Below, one piece after another: positions 17,250 to 26,132 of a stretch of DNA of 64,000 nucleotides. This DNA is from Posidoniimonas corsicana. Lineage in GTDB: Bacteria; Planctomycetota; Planctomycetia; Pirellulales; Lacipirellulaceae. The notes below the pieces were generated by a model. That model saw only the letters and a list, made by a program, of their open reading frames with translations, was not told the DNA's origin and did no database searches. The first letter of the stretch is position 1. Each line of letters opens with the position of its first letter. Position numbers and translations under genes: made by a program. The DNA lies in NCBI RefSeq assembly GCF_007859765.1, contig NZ_SIHJ01000002.1, forward strand, positions 620,001-684,000, in the 5' to 3' direction.

Positions 17250-19175
17250 CTACGATGCCGAGCGGGCGCGGGGCTTTGTTTCCTCGGCGACAGGAAGCCG
17301 CGCGGGAGGCGTCGCGGGCAACGGGCGGAGGATGGCCCGCAACCGATCGGGGGTTTCGTCGCGGCGTTCGAGAATCGGGTAGCGGGGCCCGCCGTTGTAG
17401 GGCAGCGTGCACGTGTGGACACGCCCGTCCTGGCGGACGATAAGCTCGATCGGTCGGTCCGGCTCGCTTGCTTCCACGGCCGCACGGAGGCGGGAACGGC
17501 TGAACGCTCGACCGTTCACCGCAACAATATCGGCTCGGTCGGTGAGCCCCGCCGCTGCCGCCGCGGCGCCCTCCACCACACGCCTAATCTCGCCCCGCTT
17601 ATCGGCGACCAGTCCGATTGAGCTCTCGGCGGTGGCGAACCCCCAAACCTTCTCGTAGGCGTCTAGGCAGGCGGGGCGGCGGTCGCCCTCCGCCAGGCGG
17701 TACCCGGCCAGCTGCAGCACTTCCAGGTCGAGGGTGTCGCGCGGTTGGTAGATGAGCCGTTCGATCAGTCCGCGCCAGTCGCCCGGGCTCAGCGAATCCA
17801 GCGTCGTGACAATCTCATCCACATCGAACCCGGTCGGCGTCGCGCCCGCTTCGGCGTGGAAAAACTCTCGGCAGAATTCGTCGAGCGAGGCCCGCCCGTC
17901 ACTTGAAGCGCGGAGCAGGCAGTCGACCCTCAGCCAGAAAAGCGCGCCCTCGTCGTAGTAGTCCTGGGCTCGCCGCAGGCCCCGCCACTGCGCGTCTTGG
18001 CCGCGGAGCGTGCGGGCCGCAACGGCGGTGTCGGCAAGCGAACGCCACGCCCGGCCGTCACGCCGCGCCTGCTCCGCCACCCGGTCCGCCAGGTAGCCCA
18101 GGTGGTAGTCGGCGTCGACCTGACCGGACCGGACCGCGATCAACTGCATCAGGTACTGGGTCAGCCCCTCATACACCCACAAGAGTTCGGTGTCGACCGG
18201 GGTGTGGAAGTTGTCCGATTGCATCCCGCGGGGGGTGCGGTGCTTGCCGCACCACGCGTGGGCAAGCTCATGCGGCAACAAGTAGGCGCCGCGGTAGCTG
18301 TAGACCTGATCGTCTTGCAGCGCGTCGGGCCGGAGGACCATCAGCGAGCAACCGCGGTGCTCTAAGCCGAACCTGGGCAGATCGTTCGTGCAGAGGATCA
18401 GGAACGTGTACTCAGTGAAGGGCGCTGAACCGAACAACCGGGTCGCTTCCGGCAAGATCCGGGAGAGTTGCCGCTCGCGATCCGGTGAGATCGACAAACA
18501 CTCGGGCGATTCGCCTAGCAGGAAGAACCGGGCGTCGGGGGCGCCCGGGCCGGCGGTCGTCAGCTCCCTTGCGAAACGCCCTGCGGCCAGCGGCGAGTCG
18601 ATCAGCTCCGCCAGGCCGACCGCGCCGAAATCGAGGACGCCTTCGGGGCCCTGCTTGGCAGTCAGCGCGCAGCCGTGCTGAAAACCGTCGGGCAGCGACA
18701 CACGCGTGCGGTAGCTCAGCCGGGCCGGCGCGTCGCAGTCGGGGTAGAGCAGGCAGGCGTTGAAGTTGATTACGAGCAGATCGGGCGTGCCGTAGCAGTC
18801 GACCGACGACGACAGCCGGGCGGGCTGGTTCATCACGTACTTGAGCTTCACCGTCAGCCGGGCGACGCCGTCGGGGACGCTGACGCAGAACAGGTTGGCC
18901 CGGGTCGGGTCGCGGCGCCACCGCAGTGGCTGGCCAAACTCGTCCTCGAACACCAGGCCTACCAGGTTGCTCACCTGCTCGGTCGGCCCCGTGACGCCGG
19001 GCGCCCAGTTCGGGTGCCAGAAGTAGCGATCCCCCGCGGATACCGGCAGCGACATCTCGCTCGACAGCAGCCCCCTCTGCGCCTGGGTCGCGTCGATCGC
19101 GAGCTCGACGTCCGGCGGCGCGGCGCCGCACGGGACAGCGAGCAGCGTGAGCAGAAAGGCGGTTCGAGCGTTCAT
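17250..19175 (-). CDS. M61-family (glycyl aminopeptidase-like) metallopeptidase with PDZ domain
   Basis: A 641-residue exported protease. The ATG at 19175 (MNARTAF) is chosen because AGGGAGG stands just before it; the longer frame to 19232 reads into the upstream gene. A signal peptide covers about the first 20 residues (LLTLLAVPCGA). The zinc motif HELAHAW (H302, E303, H306) with a downstream ELLWVYEGLTQY (third ligand Glu) is typical of M61 enzymes. A C-terminal PDZ-like part (about residues 530-610, IGLVADKRGEIRRVVEGAAA, ADIVAVNGRAF) matches the usual M61 architecture and may bind substrate tails. The start overlaps the stop of the upstream metalloprotease by four bases, so the two are co-translated. 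It probably trims peptides outside the cytoplasm. Confidence 0.88.
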   Translation of the reverse strand: MNARTAFLLTLLAVPCGAAPPDVELAIDATQAQRGLLSSEMSLPVSAGDRYFWHPNWAPGVTGPTEQVSNLVGLVFEDEFGQPLRWRRDPTRANLFCVSVPDGVARLTVKLKYVMNQPARLSSSVDCYGTPDLLVINFNACLLYPDCDAPARLSYRTRVSLPDGFQHGCALTAKQGPEGVLDFGAVGLAELIDSPLAAGRFARELTTAGPGAPDARFFLLGESPECLSISPDRERQLSRILPEATRLFGSAPFTEYTFLILCTNDLPRFGLEHRGCSLMVLRPDALQDDQVYSYRGAYLLPHELAHAWCGKHRTPRGMQSDNFHTPVDTELLWVYEGLTQYLMQLIAVRSGQVDADYHLGYLADRVAEQARRDGRAWRSLADTAVAARTLRGQDAQWRGLRRAQDYYDEGALFWLRVDCLLRASSDGRASLDEFCREFFHAEAGATPTGFDVDEIVTTLDSLSPGDWRGLIERLIYQPRDTLDLEVLQLAGYRLAEGDRRPACLDAYEKVWGFATAESSIGLVADKRGEIRRVVEGAAAAAAGLTDRADIVAVNGRAFSRSRLRAAVEASEPDRPIELIVRQDGRVHTCTLPYNGGPRYPILERRDETPDRLRAILRPLPATPPARLPVAEETKPRARSAS

Positions 19176-20503
19176 CGGCGCCTCCCTGCGCGGGCGGCAA
19201 GAGCGGCCCCAGCGGCCAGCCACGCGGCGCAAGGCTCAGGGGCGTCGGTCATTGCCGATACCCCTGCGCTAAAGTTGTTCCGCCAAACAAGGTAATCGCC
19301 TTCGTCCACCGTGCCGCTGTTGTCGCCATCGGCGGCGGCGAAGCCCGTTCCTAGGTTGTCGCGCCACACCGAGTAGTCCGCGGCGTCAACCAAGCCGTCC
19401 TGAGTGTAGTCGCCGGCGATCAGGCTCGGCGGGAACACGTCGAGCACGTCGTAGCCCAGGTCGCGCAGCAGGGCAGCGTCCAGATCGGTGAAGTACTTCC
19501 GCACGCCTGCCAGAGAGTTTGGATCGAGCACCGTCTCGGAGATGATCCCGTCTGAACCCCACACGGCCGACTGCGTGTTCTGAGCGAAGTGGCCGCCGTC
19601 GCCGGGGACAGGCCCGCCGTAGACGCTCAGCAGATTCGGGCCGGTGAAGTCGCCGCTTCCATCCACGCCGACGTAGTCTTCAATCGTGCTGGAGGTGGCG
19701 CCTAGGGCGTGCATCAGCTCGTGCAACGCGGTGGCGTACAGGTCGGTCATGCCGGTTGCGGTGGGATCAACCGACCGCAGGTCAAACCCTTTCCAAGAGT
19801 CGGAGGAGGTTGACCAGTCCCAGTTGTCGGACGAGGAGTCAAAGGCAGGCGACTTGTCGGGGTCCTGCACCCCGTAGTCGTCGGTCGGGTCCACGCCCGG
19901 GTTCTGCCCTGTGTACCAGTCTTTCGCCGTGTTGAAGTAGACTTTCCCGCCCCAGGTGTTGAACTCGGCGCCGGCGCGGCCGGCGTCGTTGCGGCGGTCG
20001 GCGCTGTCCCAGCTCGCCTTGGCGTTGGATGTCGTCCCCGAGTCGAAGGCGAATGCGCCGACATAGACTACGTACTCGTTGGCCGCCACCGAGGCGCGGT
20101 TGGTCGTGTCGACATCGTTGGCGCTCGTCGTGTAGCTGTACCCCACTCCGTCAGACTCCGGGTCGCCGATGAGCGTCTCGCCGTTGAGGTTCTTGATGGT
20201 CGGCGCCGCGATGTCGGTGAAGGTCAACGACTCGTTGAGCGACCCGAGCGGCTCCCAGTCCGAGTTCTGGATAACCCCCGTCAGGAAGCCCGCCGCCGAC
20301 TCCACCGACGCGCGGCGGGCCAGACCGGCAGGCGTTGCCGGGTCGAACCAGTTATCGTTCACCGCGTCCAACGTGAAGTCGAGCGTGATCGTGATCCCGC
20401 TGGCAGGGTGCGGCGCAGCGGCGCAACAGGCCCAGCAGACCAGCAGCGCCCGCCGCGTCAGCCTGGCGGCGTTAGAGGGACAGCCCCTGATTGACTTCGC
20501 CAT
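19172..20503 (-). CDS. secreted zinc metalloprotease (matrixin-like) with dockerin-like and PEP-CTERM tail
   Basis: A 443-residue exported protein. A hydrophobic signal (RRALLVCWACCAAAPHPASG) is followed by a domain rich in Asp and Thr. The zinc motif HELMHALG (H261, E262, H265) lies in the middle and resembles the start of the metzincin HExxHxxG pattern, but I do not see the expected third His at the usual place, so family placement below 'zinc metalloprotease' is open. Two dockerin-like units follow (GDYTQDGLVDAADYSVWRDNLG, about residues 368-415), then a PEP-CTERM tail (APEP, hydrophobic segment, ARAGRRR end). Its start overlaps the DUF1559 gene by 32 bases and its stop overlaps the M61 start, placing both proteases in one operon. 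Confidence 0.85.
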   Translation of the reverse strand: MAKSIRGCPSNAARLTRRALLVCWACCAAAPHPASGITITLDFTLDAVNDNWFDPATPAGLARRASVESAAGFLTGVIQNSDWEPLGSLNESLTFTDIAAPTIKNLNGETLIGDPESDGVGYSYTTSANDVDTTNRASVAANEYVVYVGAFAFDSGTTSNAKASWDSADRRNDAGRAGAEFNTWGGKVYFNTAKDWYTGQNPGVDPTDDYGVQDPDKSPAFDSSSDNWDWSTSSDSWKGFDLRSVDPTATGMTDLYATALHELMHALGATSSTIEDYVGVDGSGDFTGPNLLSVYGGPVPGDGGHFAQNTQSAVWGSDGIISETVLDPNSLAGVRKYFTDLDAALLRDLGYDVLDVFPPSLIAGDYTQDGLVDAADYSVWRDNLGTGFAAADGDNSGTVDEGDYLVWRNNFSAGVSAMTDAPEPCAAWLAAGAALAARAGRRR

Positions 20504-21548
20504 CCAGGGGATCGCCTAGGTAGATGTGCACGCGGTGCTCCAGGTCCCGCGCGAGGAAGTGGACCGAGCCGTCGACGAACACACAGAGCACGCCGCCCGG
20601 GTGCCAACCGAACGCGCAGTCGTTCACGTCGCTCGGGTTGCGGCTGTCGTTGTAGCTGGAAAGCTCGTTCCGCGCCGCCTGAACGTCGGGGTCGGAGATG
20701 GGCCAGTACTCCTTCACGTCGCCGAAGCCGCAGTTGATGGAGTACTCGGTTTTGTAGAGCACCACCTCGTCCCAGTCGAAGCCGGGCGTGCCGATCCAGA
20801 TCGGCCAACGCTGCTTGCCGGTCTGCCACTCGATAGCGTACGCCGCCTCGGCGGCGGCGACGGTCTTGCTGAGGCCGTCGGTTATGTGGCGGAACTTGTA
20901 TCGGCGGCGGCCGGGTTGCTCGATTTCAAGGATCGCGGGCTGCTGCCCGTCGTCGAGGCGGATCCTTCGGACGCGGCCGATGTCAGCGGTGTCTGGCCGC
21001 ACCAGCACGCCCCGACGGCCGGCGCCCTTAGAACCTTTGTACGAGGTGGTCGCGAGCCCACGCACCACGGCCTTGTCCACGTCGCCCGGCACGAGCGCCG
21101 GCACATCGGACGACGGGCAGGTGAACGCGTCGATCGATTGGTCCGACGTGGGGATTACCCTGCCCTGCGAGCTGGCGTACTGGAACGGGAAGTAGTACTC
21201 CCAGGCGGTCTTGGTCGAGCCCGGCGGGACATGCTGGGCGATCAGGTCGTACTTGGCCTGCTCCTCGATATAGGGGAGCACGCGGGTCATCCAGCCCAGC
21301 CCGGCCGAGTTGCTGTTGTTGGGGTCGGTGTAGACTCCCTGCGGCAGCGCGCCCTCGGCGTCGTGCACGTTCTGCAGGGCCAAGCCGATCTGCTTGAGGT
21401 TGTTCTGGCAGTCGGCCCGCCGCGCCGCCTCGCGCGCCGCCTGCACCGCCGGCAGCAGCAGTGCAATGAGGATGCCGATGATGGCGATCACCACCAGCAG
21501 CTCCACAAGCGTGAACGCCCCACGCCCGCGTGTCGGGGCAGCTGTCAT
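20472..21548 (-). CDS. DUF1559 pseudopilin-like protein
   Basis: A 358-residue protein with a type IV pilin / pseudopilin N terminus: [18 protein letters not shown] with the conserved Glu at +5 of the mature chain, followed by [11 protein letters not shown]. This is the planctomycete DUF1559 (SBP_bac_10-like) family, usually present in tens of copies. Residues toward the C terminus ([22 protein letters not shown]) carry the typical H-x-G-G-x-x-x-x-x-x-D-G-S ending. The start at 21548 is in an ATGA overlap with the propeller gene, and the longer frame to 21695 lies inside that gene. Unusually it sits within an operon of secreted proteases. Its role is probably pseudopilus or surface-fibre formation; the exact function of the family is not established. 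Confidence 0.92.
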   Translation of the reverse strand: MTAAPTRGRGAFTLVELLVVIAIIGILIALLLPAVQAAREAARRADCQNNLKQIGLALQNVHDAEGALPQGVYTDPNNSNSAGLGWMTRVLPYIEEQAKYDLIAQHVPPGSTKTAWEYYFPFQYASSQGRVIPTSDQSIDAFTCPSSDVPALVPGDVDKAVVRGLATTSYKGSKGAGRRGVLVRPDTADIGRVRRIRLDDGQQPAILEIEQPGRRRYKFRHITDGLSKTVAAAEAAYAIEWQTGKQRWPIWIGTPGFDWDEVVLYKTEYSINCGFGDVKEYWPISDPDVQAARNELSSYNDSRNPSDVNDCAFGWHPGGVLCVFVDGSVHFLARDLEHRVHIYLGDPLDGEVNQGLSL

Positions 21549-24121
21549 TTCCAATCCCTTTCTGGACAGTGAGGAACGCGGCGCCGTGTGGCAAGCGACG
21601 CCAGCAGCGCGGCCATCGCCATCGCGACCGACGCGGGTTCCGGCGCCGTTCCAGCGGAATCGATGGAGGACGACGCGCCAAAATTGCCCCGCCACAACTC
21701 GTAGTCCGCCGGCACCACCAGGCCGCTCGGGTCACCGACGCCGTTTCCGTTGAGTGCGGCGTCGGCGAGACCGAGGTTGTCGCGCCACACCGTGTAGTCC
21801 GCCGCGTCGACGACGCCGTCGCCGTTGAAGTCGCCCGGCAGACCACCCGAGCCGACCAGCTTCAGCAGCGGGAGCGCGCTGAGTCCGTCCCAGTCGGCGA
21901 CATTCCAGGCGGTGGGGTCGGCCTGGTACGACAGTCCGGTCAGCCCGTTGATGATGAATGGCCGGGCGTCGAAGCTGCCGGGGTGGCCCAGGACCAGGCT
22001 GGCGTCGGCCGACGCCAGCGTGATGGTCGACGCGCCGTCGTCGCCAACCAGGTCGTAGGTCTTGACCGTGCTGACCAGCATCGTCGCGACCGAGGAGTCG
22101 TCGATCACCAGGTCGACGCCGTCGCGGATCGAATTGGCGGTAAGGGTCGACTCGCCCTTGAGCCACAGCGTCGAGCCCTCGCCCTGGGGACCGGCGAACA
22201 GATCGGAGATTCCACCGAGGCGGTCGTCGTCGCGGAGCTCGATGTCGGTGTCGGTCAGGACAATGTCAATCTCGTACCTCATGCTGATCCCGTTCTGCGA
22301 GATCAGCGTCGAACCGAAGACCGAGGTCGCCGAGTTGTCGAAGATCAGGTTGTCATCGGCCGTGAGCGTCGAGTCGATGATGACCGTGTCGTGCTTGTCC
22401 TGAAACTCGATGTCGTCCGCCTGAGACTGGATCTGGGCGCCGTCGAGGTGGGTCGTTCCCGCGAAGATGATGTCTTCCCTGGCCACGACCGAGGCGTCGG
22501 TCGCCTTGAAACCGGAGCCCGGGAAAAACTGCAGCTGTCCGTTGGCGCCGGTCATGTTCAGCTGCGATCCTGGCGTCAGCTCCAGGCTCCCGCCGAGCTG
22601 AAAACGGACCTCGCCGCCGGTGGCGACGATCGAATCGCCGTCGACAATCAGCGACTGCCGGATGTTCTCGCCGGGGTTAATCGAGTTCTCAGGAGGGTTG
22701 GCGCCCTGGGCGTCTTCCCAGTTCGACTCATCAAAGAACTCGCCCCCCGCTGGCCCAATGAAATAGAACGGCGAGGGCGTGAGCCCGCTCTTCTCGGAGA
22801 GGTCGACCACGTAGAGGTCGTTCACTTCCGGGGTGTCCATCGCGCCGAGGTAGTAGATCTGCTCGCCATTGGAGGAGAAAAGGATCTGCCCGGTAGCAAT
22901 CTCCTCCGGCTCGTCGTCGGTGTTGAGACCGGCGTTGGCGCCGGAAGCCACGTCGAACAACCCCGAATTGGACGCCGGCGCGTCGCTCACCCGGATGCTC
23001 GCTCCGACGCCGCCCGCGATCGGCGTCAGGAACAGCTCGGTGGTGGCGCTCGAGTTCTGCCCCGCCGCGTACGCGACCGATGCCCCGTCCGGAGAGACAG
23101 CGAAGGCGTACACGTCGCCGGCGAACGGCAGCTCGTCGCTGACGCGGGTGGGCGTGCCGCCGGCTATGGGGACGGAGAACAACTCGTTCTTGCCGTGTGT
23201 CAGGTAGTCGCCGACGAACAGCACGCTCTGCCCGTCGGGCGTAACCGTGAGCTGGTTGGTGATTGAGAAGTCGTGCGCCGGCGCCGGCATCGGGATCTCG
23301 GCTCGGGTCCCGCCCGACGAGGGGATGCTGTAGAGCTTGGGCCGGATCTCGCCGCGGTTGATCTTCGCGGCCACCGGGTTGTCCGGGGCGAACACAAACG
23401 ATGCGCCGTCCGGAGTGAGGGCGAACAGGCCTGGGTCGATGTCGCCGTCGCCCGGCTGGGTCACCGCGACCGGCGTGCCGCCGGCGGCCGGCACAGAATA
23501 CAGCTGGTCCCAGTCGGCCAGATCGTCCCAGCCGATCACGTTGCCGGCGCCGGCCGATCCACTCAGATCGGGGATCGACCCGCCAAACGCCGACTCTTCA
23601 TTGACGAAGTAGACCGTCCCACCGCTGGGGCTATACACCGGGAAAGAGTTCCCATTGCCGGGCGCCACCAGGTTGTTGCCGCCGAACAGACCAGTGAACG
23701 AGCTGGCGAACTGCTCGCCGCTAATCGGCAGCTTGTAGATGGAATTCCCCGGCGGCGCGCCGTTGTCGTGGGTGTAGAGAATCGTCTGCCCGTCCGGAGA
23801 GATAACCGGAGTGAACGCAACGTCGTAGTTGACCTCGATGCTAAACGTCAGCGGGCTCAGCTGCGTTACGTCAACGGTAGCGCCGGCCGGGTTGGCGGGC
23901 AGCGTCAGTGAGTAGACGTAATTAGTAGTGCCCGCGTTGTCGAACAACGCGCTGGCGACGATCGTGGCGCCGTCCGGCGTGAGGGCGATCGACTCGAACT
24001 GCAGCGGCGGGTCACCGGCGGAAGTCGAGGGGTTGGTGTTGAGCCGGACCGCGGCGGCGGTCGGGCACAGCGTGGCCACGACCAGGCAGGCCGCTAGTGT
24101 TGTGAGCGAGAACGATCTCAT
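21545..24121 (-). CDS. secreted TolB-like beta-propeller fused to a strand-rich module, dockerin-like and PEP-CTERM
   Basis: An 858-residue exported protein with an AAGGAAGAAG site before its ATG and a signal peptide ([19 protein letters not shown]). Residues about 45-430 carry PD40/TolB-like propeller repeats with recurring SPDGxxVxY and TPDGxSxxF blades ([30 protein letters not shown]). Residues about 465-780 form a second module that is clearly paralogous to the neighbouring 352-residue protein. Both contain YF(I/V)GPAGG(E/D)FFDE and a late DARP(F/Y)(I/L)(I/V)NGLTG. A dockerin-like cassette ([22 protein letters not shown]) and a PEP-CTERM end ([23 protein letters not shown]) follow. It heads the operon that runs into the DUF1559 gene and two proteases. 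It is probably a surface or matrix protein; no catalytic residues were seen. Confidence 0.88.
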   Translation of the reverse strand: MRSFSLTTLAACLVVATLCPTAAAVRLNTNPSTSAGDPPLQFESIALTPDGATIVASALFDNAGTTNYVYSLTLPANPAGATVDVTQLSPLTFSIEVNYDVAFTPVISPDGQTILYTHDNGAPPGNSIYKLPISGEQFASSFTGLFGGNNLVAPGNGNSFPVYSPSGGTVYFVNEESAFGGSIPDLSGSAGAGNVIGWDDLADWDQLYSVPAAGGTPVAVTQPGDGDIDPGLFALTPDGASFVFAPDNPVAAKINRGEIRPKLYSIPSSGGTRAEIPMPAPAHDFSITNQLTVTPDGQSVLFVGDYLTHGKNELFSVPIAGGTPTRVSDELPFAGDVYAFAVSPDGASVAYAAGQNSSATTELFLTPIAGGVGASIRVSDAPASNSGLFDVASGANAGLNTDDEPEEIATGQILFSSNGEQIYYLGAMDTPEVNDLYVVDLSEKSGLTPSPFYFIGPAGGEFFDESNWEDAQGANPPENSINPGENIRQSLIVDGDSIVATGGEVRFQLGGSLELTPGSQLNMTGANGQLQFFPGSGFKATDASVVAREDIIFAGTTHLDGAQIQSQADDIEFQDKHDTVIIDSTLTADDNLIFDNSATSVFGSTLISQNGISMRYEIDIVLTDTDIELRDDDRLGGISDLFAGPQGEGSTLWLKGESTLTANSIRDGVDLVIDDSSVATMLVSTVKTYDLVGDDGASTITLASADASLVLGHPGSFDARPFIINGLTGLSYQADPTAWNVADWDGLSALPLLKLVGSGGLPGDFNGDGVVDAADYTVWRDNLGLADAALNGNGVGDPSGLVVPADYELWRGNFGASSSIDSAGTAPEPASVAMAMAALLASLATRRRVPHCPERDWK

Positions 24122-24229
24122 ATCTTCTTCCTTGAAGCGCAGACCCCGCCCCTTCCGGCGTGTGAAGGTCGCTGGATCAGCGCTCAGCTGCTGGTGTCAC
24201 AATGCCAGGCCCGGCGGGCACCACGGGGC

Positions 24230-25288
24230 CTAAACCCGGCGGCGGCGCGGCGCGGCCACGGCCCCAATCAACAGGACCGCCGCGGCGGACGGCTCGGGCA
24301 CCCTGACCTGCAGCGTGACGGCGCTGAAGCCGTCCCAGTTGCTGACGTTCCAGGTGAACGGGTTCTCCGCGTAGGTCTGGCCGGTGAGGCCGTTGACCAG
24401 GTACGGCCGGGCGTCCACGTAGTCTACGCCCATTGGGTCGAGCGTTGCGATGCTCAGGATGGCGTCGGTGGTGGTCATCGTGATCAGCGAGTCGGTCGTG
24501 ACGATCCGCTCGCCCTGACCGCCCATCAGGGCGTCGGTGCTGCCGCCCAGGAACAGCTGAGCGCCCTCCTCGACGCTGTCGGCTACGAGGACCGAGTTGC
24601 CCAGCAGCGTCAGGGACGACCCGGCGCCAGCGGCGGCGAACACGTCGTCGATGTCGCCGGTGCCGTCCTGGATAACCAGGACCGAGTCGGTCATGACAAC
24701 TCCCACGCTGTTCCGCACGCCCAGGCGGTCTCCGGAATCGAACGACGCGCCGGTGATCGAACCGTTGAAGCCGTCGAAGTAGATGTTGTCGAAGGCCGTA
24801 AAGAGCGTGCCGTTGATGGTGAGGTTGTCGAAGTTGTCCTGAAACGCGATGTCGTCGAAGAGCGACTGCACCGAACCGCCGGAGAACGTGCTGGTGCCCT
24901 CGAAGTTGATGACGTCGTCGACGATGAGGGTCGCCTCGGTGAGCGAGAACGTCGAGTTCGAGTTGATGTCCAGGTCGCTGCCGGCGCCGCTGACCAGCAG
25001 CAGGGAGCCCGACCCCAGCGACAGGGATCCGGGGCCGAAGTCGACCTCGCCGTTAGCGACCACGACGTCGCCATCGATGATCAGGTCGAGGTCGATCGCG
25101 GCCGAGGCGCTGTCGAAGAGGGGGTCGCCGGCCAGGAAGGCGCCGGTCCCGTCGGCCGCGTCGTTCCAGTTGCCCTCGTCGAAGAAGTCGCCGCCGGCTG
25201 GGCCAACAAAGTAGTAGGGCTGGGCCGACGACACGACCGGGGCCAAGGCCAGCAGGCTGGCCGCCGCGAGGATCAGGGTGCGCTTCAT
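24230..25288 (-). CDS. PEP-CTERM exported protein, paralogue of the module in the preceding propeller protein
   Basis: A 352-residue protein. The ATG at 25288 (MKRTLIL) gives a compact signal peptide (LAAASLLALAPVVSSA); the longer frame to 25330 adds an unlikely hydrophilic leader. The mature part is Asp/Gly/Ser-rich with many short strands (SLSLGSGSLLLVSGAGS, FSGGSVQSLFDD), suggesting a right-handed beta-helix of autotransporter passenger type. It ends in VPEP, a hydrophobic helix and RRRRV, a PEP-CTERM signal. It shares YYFVGPAGGDFFDEGNW and DARPYLVNGLTG with the 858-residue product 108 bases downstream on the same strand, so the pair arose by duplication. Probably a matrix or surface component. 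Confidence 0.85.
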   Translation of the reverse strand: MKRTLILAAASLLALAPVVSSAQPYYFVGPAGGDFFDEGNWNDAADGTGAFLAGDPLFDSASAAIDLDLIIDGDVVVANGEVDFGPGSLSLGSGSLLLVSGAGSDLDINSNSTFSLTEATLIVDDVINFEGTSTFSGGSVQSLFDDIAFQDNFDNLTINGTLFTAFDNIYFDGFNGSITGASFDSGDRLGVRNSVGVVMTDSVLVIQDGTGDIDDVFAAAGAGSSLTLLGNSVLVADSVEEGAQLFLGGSTDALMGGQGERIVTTDSLITMTTTDAILSIATLDPMGVDYVDARPYLVNGLTGQTYAENPFTWNVSNWDGFSAVTLQVRVPEPSAAAVLLIGAVAAPRRRRV

Positions 25289-25709
25289 TAGACTCGACCT
25301 TGGATGGGGATCAATGGAGTAACGGCCCACGTCGACTCAAGCGCAGCGTGCTCTTCAGAACGAGCCTCACTCTAGCGCCCAGGCGACCGCGACCCGCGGT
25401 TGACAGATTCTCACGCTGCGACACAGCAGCAGCGTCATGGGAGGAAGGTTCTCAACGAATACCGATACAACTACCGATACCATGGGACGCCCCGATACAA
25501 CGCCGGCGCCACGCCCTGGTTCCTCTTCGCCTGTGCCGTCAATCGTAACCAACCCGATTCTGGGTTGGAACAAGAAATTGCACAAATTCGTGCAAATAAA
25601 TACTGACCGCAAAGCCTTGCTAACAGGGGCCCGTTGTGGGTAGATAGTCCTCTGGCGGGAGGGATCCCCCTGCAATCGCGTGAGTCACCCGCCGCTCAGC
25701 AAATTCCCC
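25289..25709. promoter_or_regulatory. divergent regulatory region between PEP-CTERM gene and BlaI gene
   Basis: A gap of roughly 420 bases that is more AT-rich than its surroundings and must hold the promoters of both divergent genes. It contains three copies of CCGATAC (25462-25468, 25474-25480, 25492-25498) and an interrupted palindrome at 25578-25595. No gene is supported here. Confidence 0.5.
25578..25595. promoter_or_regulatory. candidate operator palindrome upstream of the BlaI-type repressor
   Basis: TTGCAC and GTGCAA are separated by six bases (AAATTC), giving a dyad about 115 bases before the repressor start. BlaI/MecI repressors bind dyads near their own promoters and usually control the linked sensor protease. 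The half-site differs from the Staphylococcus consensus, so this is a candidate based on position and symmetry only. Confidence 0.4.
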
Positions 25710-26126
25710 ATGCCAGCCACAAGCACGGATCTGATGACCAAGGCGCTAGTCAACCACCTGACGCGCAGGGAACGGGAAGTCCTCTACGCGGTCTACGAGC
25801 TGGGCGAAGGCTCGGTCGCCGAGGTGCAGGAGCACCTGGCGGACCCGTCGTACAACGCGGTGCGACGGCAGCTCGACGCGCTCGCCAAGAAAGAGCTGAT
25901 CACCTTCCGCAAGAGCGGCCGGAGGTTCCTGTACTCGCCGGCGGCCCCCAAGATGGAACAGGGCGTGGCCGCCCTAAAAGAGGTGCTCAAGGCGTTCTTT
26001 GACGGATCGCCCGCGCTCGGGTTCACCAGCGTGCTGCGGAGCAAGGACCGATCGCTGCAGGAGATGGAGATCGAGAGCGTCCGCAAGCTGCTGGCGGAGG
26101 ACCGCGGAGAGACCCACGCCGAGTAG
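25710..26126 (+). CDS. blaI: BlaI/MecI/CopY-family winged-helix repressor
   Basis: A 138-residue regulator. LTRREREVLYAVYELGEGSVAEVQEHL followed by YNAVRRQLDALAKKELI is the N-terminal winged helix of BlaI/MecI proteins, with a helical dimerisation and cleavage region after it. Three starts are possible: GTG 25680, ATG 25710 and ATG 25734. None has a convincing Shine-Dalgarno, so the exact N terminus is uncertain and ATG 25710 is a compromise. It lies six bases upstream of an M56 sensor protease gene, the classical BlaI-BlaR1 pairing, in which the protease inactivates the repressor on sensing a signal. Here the signal is unlikely to be a beta-lactam, because the sensor domain differs. The gene symbol denotes family membership. 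Confidence 0.88.
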   Translation: MPATSTDLMTKALVNHLTRREREVLYAVYELGEGSVAEVQEHLADPSYNAVRRQLDALAKKELITFRKSGRRFLYSPAAPKMEQGVAALKEVLKAFFDGSPALGFTSVLRSKDRSLQEMEIESVRKLLAEDRGETHAE

Positions 26127-26132
26127 ACCGCC

